Assembly (NCBI GenBank): GCA_023101725.1
Contig: JALJCO010007904.1
Location: 295,001 to 359,000 of the forward strand
Direction: 5' to 3'
DNA length: 64,000 bases
Source: Atherinomorus stipes
Lineage: Eukaryota > Chordata > Actinopteri > Atheriniformes > Atherinidae
This document shows, piece by piece, positions 57,601 to 64,000 of this stretch. Every line of letters begins with the position of its first letter. Within the stretch, counting starts at the first letter, position 1. Made by a program: the position numbers and the translations under genes. The notes under the pieces were generated by a model, which was given only the letters and a program-made list of their open reading frames with translations, had not been told where the DNA came from and made no database searches.

Positions 57601-58360
57601 TCAGTAATGATGTATTAAATCTCCAACTCCTAGTTGTTGGTTTAATAGTTTTATTTCTCAGAGTTAATGATACTGGTGCGTGATCACTGATGGTTATTGG
57701 ATGGATTTCTATTTCTGAGATTTCACTCATCAGTGAGCTGCTGGTTAAGAAGTAATCTAATCTAGAGTAGGAATGATGAACTGAGGAGAAGAAGGTATAT
57801 TGTCTCGTGGTGGGGTGATGAGATCGCCATGCATCACAAAGGCCGAAATCCTTCATGTACTGCTTAACGATATCCGATGAATGCCATATTTTGTTATGTC
57901 CTGCTGTACTGAGCCTGTCCATACCTGGATCACATACTATGTTGAAGTCTCCGCCCAATAATACCGCCCTATCAGAGTAGTTATGCAAAGCAGAGAAAAA
58001 TGAGTCAAAGAATAATGGATCATCTACGTTTGGTCCATATATATTTGCAATGCATACCTTAAGATTCTGAACAGTTAATGTGACTATTATAAATCTGCCT
58101 TCTGGATCTCTGATTACATCATCAATGTCAAATTTTAACCTGCTATTAATCAGAATTGCTACACCTCTCTGTCTAGAATTATAACCAGCTGAATACACGT
58201 GTGGAAACTGTCTTGTCTGAAGGAGATCGACTGAGGAGTTTGATAAATGTGTTTCCTGAAGTAAGACAATGTCTGCCTGAAGATCTTTTAGCCGGTTGAA
58301 AATTTTTAATCTCTTATCCCCTGTGCGAGCTCCGCGCACATTCCAGGTGACTATTTTCAT
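54617..58360 (-). CDS. LINE ORF2: endonuclease and reverse transcriptase
   Basis: An uninterrupted 1247-codon frame. Residues 1-235 form an apurinic-type endonuclease: MKIVTWNVRG (Asn7), QETHL (Glu36), YGPN (108-111), GDFN (Asp138, Asn140), YSRLDYFL and SDHAPV (Asp226, His227), all catalytic positions kept. After a charged linker (300-400) comes the reverse transcriptase, about 450-760, with YRPISLINVDLKIISKALA, LDAEKAFDRVNW (Asp596), GTRQGCPLSPSLFAIF and the active-site YADD at 696-699. The C-terminus holds a CLHC-x9-H-x4-C finger (1120-1138). The product would nick target DNA and prime cDNA synthesis in the nucleus. Organisation and length fit L1/Tx1 clade elements of fish. The complete frame indicates a young copy, but the missing promoter and ORF1 make autonomous movement unlikely. 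Confidence 0.96.
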   Translation of the reverse strand: MKIVTWNVRGARTGDKRLKIFNRLKDLQADIVLLQETHLSNSSVDLLQTRQFPHVYSAGYNSRQRGVAILINSRLKFDIDDVIRDPEGRFIIVTLTVQNLKVCIANIYGPNVDDPLFFDSFFSALHNYSDRAVLLGGDFNIVCDPGMDRLSTAGHNKIWHSSDIVKQYMKDFGLCDAWRSHHPTTRQYTFFSSVHHSYSRLDYFLTSSSLMSEISEIEIHPITISDHAPVSLTLRNKTIKPTTRSWRFNTSLLKDPEFISYFKREWSIYLENNDVPETPACVLWEAGKAVMRGKIISFSSHKKKKEAARISELEVRIKSLEDAYQVSPEEHMLNDIRKFKLELNKIIDQKTQFLVQRLRLENFDHGNKSGKLLANQLKINKEKATISSVKDSEGSISHDPDQINNIFRNFYRTLYKSQINPSDDDINQFLNSIILPKLQQENITVLDSPLSISELHDALQHMPNNKAPGPDGYPVEFYKEFWTILAPTFYRMILEIKEKQKIPPNMNSANITVLLKPGKDPTLPASYRPISLINVDLKIISKALAKRIEKITPLIIHPDQTGFIKGRHSSTNTRRLINLIDYATIHNLESTIISLDAEKAFDRVNWKFLFATLNKFGFGPYFIDWIKILYNNPNACVRTNDQTSPSFCLQRGTRQGCPLSPSLFAIFIEPLAAAIRQDRDIKGIPGKNLEHKISLYADDVLLFLQNSSTSLSQTITLINKFSMISEYSINWTKTTALSVNCTLQNIPNTTIQSGNIRYLGINISPQLSELIKLNYVQLLKSIEEDLTRWKHLPISLMGRVATIKMMVLPKINYLFSMIPTKPSSSWFKSLDSHISKFLWKNKPSRISLKTLQQVKDRGGLDSPNFNYYFLANKLQFISKWLKPTHLDEPWLDTEQALCEDLDVSDLPFISSAVRSHKCFKSINICSTLKAWWEFLKLTESSIIPCKLTPIWNNLDILQNKKMINFVHWKDKGVKQLQHIIENGKFLSFNTLTLQYGISSTKFLEYHQLKSILSKKYTSNQLILQTPVRVAEFLNLSIPKLLSKIYRLLLKLDDSISLPTWKWEADLSRTINQNTWTQICLNTFLMTKNSNMQLIQFKVLHRVHYTGQRMFKMGLSPSNICLHCNENTTDNYLHALWSCPPVQRFWLQVCDDLSTWLRCNFPASPALCLLGDLDEINTVTNYAHMILTVLCIAKKTILVNWKSKNNLSISQFRNFLVDHISIETMSASSKNQLDEFHSLWSPVISSIT

Positions 58361-58814
58361 TCAACCAACGCTGAAATGAGTGTTACATGCATATTAATAA
58401 AGCCGTGCATCTGTTCGCGTATTTCTGCCGTAAGTTTGAATACTAAGCTGCAGGCTGAACCAGTCTGTCTGTGTGTGCATCGCGCTGTTTCTTCCTGCAG
58501 TGTGTGTGTGCGTGCGCCTGTCTGTGTGCCTCGCGCTGCGTGTGCTGGAGTTTCTACACCCGTAGTGTTCACGTTTGTAAAGTCGCGAGTGAGATGACAG
58601 TTCACTGTGTGGGAGTAAGAAAAAAAAAAGAGAGGGGAGGAAAGTAGTGAAAAGTGAAACAAGGAAAAGTGACGAAAAACCAGAGGTTTAAAAAGTGCAT
58701 CCGTGTTGTGAGCCGTGAAGTCGAAACGGTAGTGAGATTAGTAATTATGATCATAACAGATAATAATTCATCTAATCAGAGTTAGGAGGATATGAAACTG
58801 AACTGTACCTGACA

Positions 58815-59039
58815 TCAGAAGAGCCACGGGGTGATGTTTGAGTCCCGATAAAGACGTCCGTTAATAAATAATTTATCCACCGCGATGACAGCTCGGGATC
58901 CCTCCGTAATGGCTTTTTTCCTGATAGGAAACAGGACTTTACGCCGGTCCAGGATTTCTTTGGGATACTGGTCGTTTACTCCAAAGTTGGTCCCTTTCAG
59001 CTCGCGGCCCTGCTTCTTTACTTGCTCTTTTTGTTTGTC
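58815..59039 (-). pseudogene. LINE ORF1 C-terminal remnant
   Basis: 75 codons to a TGA at 58815 encode GRELKGTNFGVNDQYPKEIL, DRRKVLFPIRKKA and VIAVDKLFINGRLYR. This is the C-terminal domain of an L1-type ORF1 RNA-binding protein (pattern LKGTNYGIxEQFPKEI ... LxVDKLYIxGxLY). The element is cut off at this point by the array, so everything 5' (coiled coil, RRM, promoter) is missing; this is ordinary 5' truncation. The frame itself is undamaged. Confidence 0.85.
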
Positions 59040-62000
59040 CTGTCCTGGTTAATCTGATTGTTTCTGATGATGTCCTGTCCTGGTTAATCTGATTGTTTCT
59101 GATGATGTCATGACAGTCCCGGCTGTTGGGTCCTGTCCTGGTTAATCTGATTGTTTCTGATGATGTCATGACAGTCCCGGCTGTTGGGTCCTGTCCTGGT
59201 TAATCTGATTGTTTCTGATGATGTCCTGTCCTGGTTAATCTGATTGTTTTCTGATGACGTCATGTCAGACCGGCTGTGGGTCCTGTCCTGGTTAATTAGA
59301 TTGTTTCTGATGATGTCATGTCCTCGTTAATCTGATTGTTTTCTGATGGGTCCTGTCCTGGTTCATCTGATTGTTTTCTGATGATGTCATGTCAGTCCGG
59401 CTGTTGGGTCCTGTCCTGGTTAATCTGATTGTTTCTGATGATGTCCTGTCCTGGTAATCTGATTGTTTCTGATGATGTCCTGTCCTGGTTAATCTGATTG
59501 TTTTCTGATGGGTCCTGTCCTGTTAATCTGATTGTTTTCCGATGACGTCATGTCAGTCCGGCTGTTGGGTCCTGTCCTGGTTAATCTGATTGTTTCTGAT
59601 GATGTCATGTCCTGGTTAATCTGATTGTTTTCTGATGGGTCCTGTCCTGGTTAATCTGATTGTTTTCTGATGATGTCATGTCCTGGTTAATCTGATTGTT
59701 TCTGATGATGTCATGTCAGTCCCGGCTGTTGGGTCCTGTCCTGTTAATCTGATTGTTTTCTGATGACGTCATGTCAGTCCGGCTGTTGGGTCCTGTCCTG
59801 GTTAATCTGATTGTTTCTGATGATGTCCTGTCCTGGTAATCTGATTGTTTCTGATGATGTCCTGTCCTGGTTAATCTGATTGTTTTCTGATGGGTCCTGT
59901 CCTGTTAATCTGATTGTTTTCCGATGACGTCATGTCAGTCCGGCTGTTGGGTCCTGTCCTGGTTAATCTGATTGTTTCTGATGATGTCATGTCCTGGTTA
60001 ATCTGATTGTTTTCTGATGGGTCCTGTCCTGGTTAATCTGATTGTTTTCTGATGATGTCATGTCCTGGTCAATCTGATTGTTTCTGATGATGTCATGTCA
60101 GTCCCGGCTGTTGGGTCCTGTCCTGGTAATCTGATTGTTTTCTGTTGGGTTCTGTCCTGGTTTATCTGATTGTTTTCTGATGATGTCCTGTCCTGTAATC
60201 TGATTGTTTCTGATGATGTCATGTCAGACCGGCTGTGGGTCCTGTCCTGGTTAATCTGATTGTTTCTGATGATGTCCTGTCCTGGTAATCTGATTGTTTC
60301 TGATGATGTCCTGTCCTGGTTAATCTGATTGTTTTCTGATGATGTCCTGTCCTGGTTAATCTGATTGTTTTCTGATGATGTCCTGTCCTGGTTAATCTGA
60401 TTGTTTCTGATGATGTCATGACAGTCCCGGCTGTTGGGTCCTGTCCTGGTTAATCTGATTGTTTCTGATGATGTCCTGTCCTGGTTAATCTGATTGTTTT
60501 CTGATGACGTCATGTCAGACCGGCTGTGGGTCCTGTCCTGGTTAATTAGATTGTTTCTGATGATGTCATGTCCTGGTTAATCTGATTGTTTTCTGATGGG
60601 TCCTGTCCTGGTTCATCTGATTGTTTTCTGATGATGTCATGTCAGTCCGGCTGTTGGGTCCTGTCCTGGTTAATCTGATTGTTTCTGATGATGTCCTGTC
60701 CTGGTAATCTGATTGTTTCTGATGATGTCCTGTCCTGGTTAATCTGATTGTTTTCTGATGGGTCCTGTCCTGTTAATCTGATTGTTTTCCGATGACGTCA
60801 TGTCAGTCCGGCTGTTGGGTCCTGTCCTGGTTAATCTGATTGTTTCTGATGATGTCATGTCCTGGTTAATCTGATTGTTTTCTGATGGGTCCTGTCCTGG
60901 TTAATCTGATTGTTTTCTGATGATGTCATGTCCTGGTTAATCATATTGTTTCTGATGATGTCATGTCAGTCCCGGCTGTTGGGTCCTGTCCTGGTAATCT
61001 GATTGTTTTCTGTTGGGTTCTGTCCTGGTTTATCTGATTGTTTTCTGATGATGTCCTGTCCTGTAATCTGATTGTTTCTGATGATGTCATGTCAGACCGG
61101 CTGTGGGTCCTGTCCTCGTTAATCTGATTGTTTCTGATGATGTCCTGTCCTGGTAATCTGATTGTTTCTGATGATGTCCTGTCCTGGTTAATCTGATTGT
61201 TTTCTGATGGGTCCTGTCCTGTTAATCTGATTGTTTTCCGATGACGTCATGTCAGTCCGGCTGTTGGGTCCTGTCCTGGTTAATCTGATTGTTTCTGATG
61301 ATGTCATGTCCTGGTTAATCTGATTGTTTTCTGATGGGTCCTGTCCTGGTTAATCTGATTGTTTTCTGATGATGTCATGTCCTGGTTAATCTGATTGTTT
61401 CTGATGATGTCATGTCAGTCCCGGCTGTTGGGTCCTGTCCTGGTAATCTGATTGTTTTCTGTTGGGTTCTGTCCTGGTTTATCTGATTGTTTTCTGATGA
61501 TGTCCTGTCCTGTAATCTGAATGTTTCTGATGATGTCATGTCAGACCGGCTGTGGGTCCTGTCCTGGTTAATCTGATTGTTTCTGATGATGTCCTGTCCT
61601 GGTAATCTGATCGTTTCTGATGATGTCCTGTCCTGGTAATCTGATTGTTTTCTGATGACGTCATGTCAGACCGGCTGTGGGTCCTGTCCTGGTTAATCTG
61701 ATTGTTTTCTGATGATGTCCTGTCCTGGTTAATCTGATTGTTTTCTGATGACGTCATGTCAGACCGGCTGTGGGTCCTGTCCTGGTTAATCTGATTGTTT
61801 TCTGATGATGTCCTGTCCTGATAAATCTGATTGTTTTCTGATGATGTCATGTCCTGGTTAATCTGATTGTTTTCTGATGATGTCCTGTCCTGTAATCTGA
61901 TTGTTTCTGATGATGTCATGTCCTGGTTAATCTGATTGTTTCTGATGATGTCATGTCAGACCGGCTGTGGGTCCTGTCCTTTTAATCTGATTGTTTCTGA

Positions 62001-62630
62001 TGATGTCCTGTCCTGGTTAATCTGATTGTTTCCTGATGATGTCATGTCCAGGTTAATCTGATTGTTTCTGATGATGTCATGTCAGACCGGCTGTGGGTCC
62101 TGTCCTGGTTAATCTGATTGTTTCTGATGATGTCCTGTCCTTTTAATCTGATTGTTTCTGATGATGTCCTGTCCTGGTTAATCTGATTGTTTCTGGTGAT
62201 GTCCTGCCCTGGTTAATCTGATTGTTTTCTGATAATGTCCTGTCCTGGTTAATCTGATTGTTTTCTGATGATGTCCTGCCCTGGTTAATCTGATTGTTTC
62301 TGATGATGTCCTGTCCTTTTAATCTGATTGTTTCTGATGATGTCCTGTCCTGGTTAATCTGATTGTTTTCTGATGGGTCCTGTCCTGTAATCTGATTGTT
62401 TTCTGATGATGTCCTGTCCTGGTTAATCTGATTGTTTCTGATGATGTCCTGTCCTGGTTAATCTGATTGTTTCTGATGATGTCCTGTCCTGGTTAATCTG
62501 ATTGTTTTCTGATGATGTCATGTCCTGGTTAATCTGATTGTTTCTGATGATGTCCTGTCCTGGTTAATCTGATTGTTTTCTGATGGGTCCTGTCCTGTAA
62601 TCTGATTGTTTCTGTTCATGTCATGTCAGT
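59040..62630. repeat. ~35-bp minisatellite with CRE motifs, right part
   Basis: Same units as 45285-50166, with about nine perfect TGACGTCA sites. A higher-order period is visible: the rare variant TTAATTAGATTG occurs near 59294 and 60543 (1.25 kb apart) and also near 49029 left of the LINE. The block with CTGTTGGGTTCTGTCCTGG recurs near 60140, 61010 and 61460. Confidence 0.95.
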
Positions 62631-63240
62631 CCGGCTGTTCCGGCTCTGCGTGCGGTTCGCAGAGGCGGCCTCAGAAGCAGGAAGCCTCCACTTGGAAGGT
62701 CTCAGCCTCTGACCTCTTGAAATCCACACGTGCTCGTCTGTTCTTATGAAACGCTGAAACGCTGTCGGGGAATCTTCGGGGCGGACGTTGAACCTTGAAA
62801 CGGATCAGCGGCGCAGAACAAGCAGGTCCAAAGAGGAGGAGGAAGATGATGGTGAGCCGTTGTGAACACTCTGACCTGCTTTCTTCAGCTCTGAGGTAAC
62901 ATGTGAATGCTGGCTGATTGGACCGGTCAGACCGCGGTCACCATGAAAAAAGTCAACCTCCCGCTCCAGTTCAGAAGAATGATCTCTTTGTGGGGGTGGA
63001 GGTTCTGCTCTGGAGAAGAGACTCATTAGAGGATAGCGTGACACGAGGACCTCCAGTGTGGACACAATGCGTCTCACATGCTGTCAAAACATCGCATGTC
63101 CACAGTGAACAGGAACAGCAACAAAACCATGAAGTGTGTGTCTCATTCAGTGATTAGTCCTCCAGCTATAAACAGAGCGTCCGGGCGGGTTTCAACACCT
63201 ACGCGATGAAGACTCCAATGGATCCCGCTCTCAGAATCAT
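62631..63240. other. Unique sequence
   Basis: About 600 bp of non-repetitive, moderately CpG-containing sequence. Short open frames on both strands show no recognisable domain and no exon with convincing borders. Confidence 0.5.
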
Positions 63241-63715
63241 CACTGCCGATGGACAATCAGACCGTCTCAGATCCAGGACCCAGGTCTGACTGAGACGGCA
63301 ATCCCCCGGTCTGAGCACAATCATCACTGCGACCCGATGGACAATCAGACCGTCTCAGATCCAGGACCCAGGTCTGACTGAGACGGCAATCCCCCGGTCT
63401 GAGCACAATCATCACTGCCATCCGATGGACAATCAGACCGTCTCAGATCCAGGACCCAGGTCTGACTGAGACGGCAATCCCCCGGTCTGAGCACAATCAT
63501 CACTGCGACCCGATGGACAATCAGACCGTCTCAGATCCAGGACCCAGGTCTGACTGAGACGGCAATCCCCCGGTCTGAGCACAATCATCACTGCCATCCG
63601 ATGGACAATCAGACCGTCTCAGATCCAGGACCCAGGTCTGACTGAGACGGCAATCCCCCGGTCTGATTGTCCGATGGACAATCAGACCGGGGGACCGTCT
63701 CAGATCCAGGACCAA
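63241..63715. repeat. 88-bp minisatellite with internal hairpin, ~5 copies
   Basis: Units begin GATGGACAATCAGACCGTCT and contain the perfect 9-bp stem CCGTCTCAG ... CTGAGACGG around a 20-nt loop. Copies alternate ACTGCGACCC and ACTGCCATCC before the unit start, giving a 176-bp dimer period. The last copy is rearranged. Confidence 0.93.
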
Positions 63716-63734
63716 GCTGTACACTCCCTTATGA

Positions 63735-64000
63735 CAGTTCTGGTCTGGTTCCAGGTTCTGATCTGGTTCCAGGATCTGGTCTGGTTCCAGGTTCTGGTCT
63801 GGTTCCAGGATCTGGTCTGGTTCCAGGATCTGGTCTGGTCCAGGTTCTGGCCTGGTTCCAGATTCTGGTCTGGTTCCAGGATCTGGTCTGGATACAGGTT
63901 CTGGCCTGGTTCAGGTTCTGGTCTGGTTCAGGTTCTGGTCTGGTTACAGGTTCTGGCCTGGTTCCAGGATCTGGTCTGGTTCTAGGTTCTGGTCTGGTTC
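63735..64000. repeat. ~18-bp minisatellite GGTTCCAGGTTCTGGTCT, continues off the right edge
   Basis: The unit GGTTCCAGGTTCTGGTCT (variants GGATCTGG, GGATACAGG) repeats to the window end; full extent unknown. Confidence 0.93.

Larger units (their letters stand above)
50167..59039 (-). mobile_element. L1/Tx1-like LINE, 5'-truncated, intact ORF2
   Basis: The 8.9-kb element on the minus strand comprises the last 74 codons of ORF1, a 454-bp spacer, a full ORF2, a 4.4-kb C-rich (plus strand) 3' UTR and a 28-nt poly(A). Both flanks read GTCCTGTCCTGG, compatible with a 12-14 bp target duplication, although that word is also in the array unit. It therefore inserted into the CRE array. Confidence 0.9.

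Noticed and set aside
63241..63715. CRISPR-like array of regular repeats
   Set aside because: The spacers are the same in every copy and the context is vertebrate; it is an 88-bp minisatellite.

Overview
The window is nuclear DNA of a ray-finned (teleost, probably percomorph) fish. Three things point there: split exons of a vertebrate steroid dehydrogenase whose protein matches the fish form, a Tc1-like DNA transposon, and an L1/Tx1-like LINE together with retroposon tails typical of teleosts. There are no operons and no bacterial features. The most striking property is repeat content: by my own boundaries about 41 kb of 64 kb (roughly two thirds) lies in some 25 separate tandem arrays with unrelated units of 6 to 88 bp.

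Left part (1-25.6 kb): one recognisable gene, hsd11b2 (11-beta-hydroxysteroid dehydrogenase type 2), on the minus strand. Exon 1 is at 25117-25408, exon 2 at 15660-15872, exon 3 at 6264-6449 and exon 4 at 4675-4812. All junctions are GT-AG and all introns are phase 1. The last exon (about 130 residues by family length) must lie left of position 1. A TATA box at 25514-25520 and a polypurine tract precede exon 1. The introns are swollen by arrays: intron 4 holds at least 4.5 kb of a 49-bp minisatellite, intron 2 is almost wholly a 9-kb GATCCT/GATTCT array, and intron 1 carries six more arrays plus a retroposon tail. Intron 3 contains a damaged THAP-domain exon with its own promoter-like sequence.

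Middle (25.7-45.3 kb), upstream of hsd11b2: arrays separated by short unique stretches, a dead Tc1-like element with long inverted repeats (28576-30196), fragments of L2/CR1-type LINEs (one of them amplified into a 51-bp minisatellite), a common teleost retroposon tail, and one weak candidate for a 55-residue membrane micropeptide (34163-34330).

Right part (45.3-64 kb): an array of about 35-bp units, many carrying a perfect cAMP-response element, is split in two by an 8.9-kb L1/Tx1-like LINE on the minus strand (50167-59039). The LINE keeps an intact 1247-residue ORF2 but only the last 74 residues of ORF1. After a 0.6-kb unique stretch, an 88-bp array and an array running off the right edge close the window. 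Apart from hsd11b2, nothing here is convincingly a host gene; the other coding potential is transposon-derived or is simply stop-free repeat.
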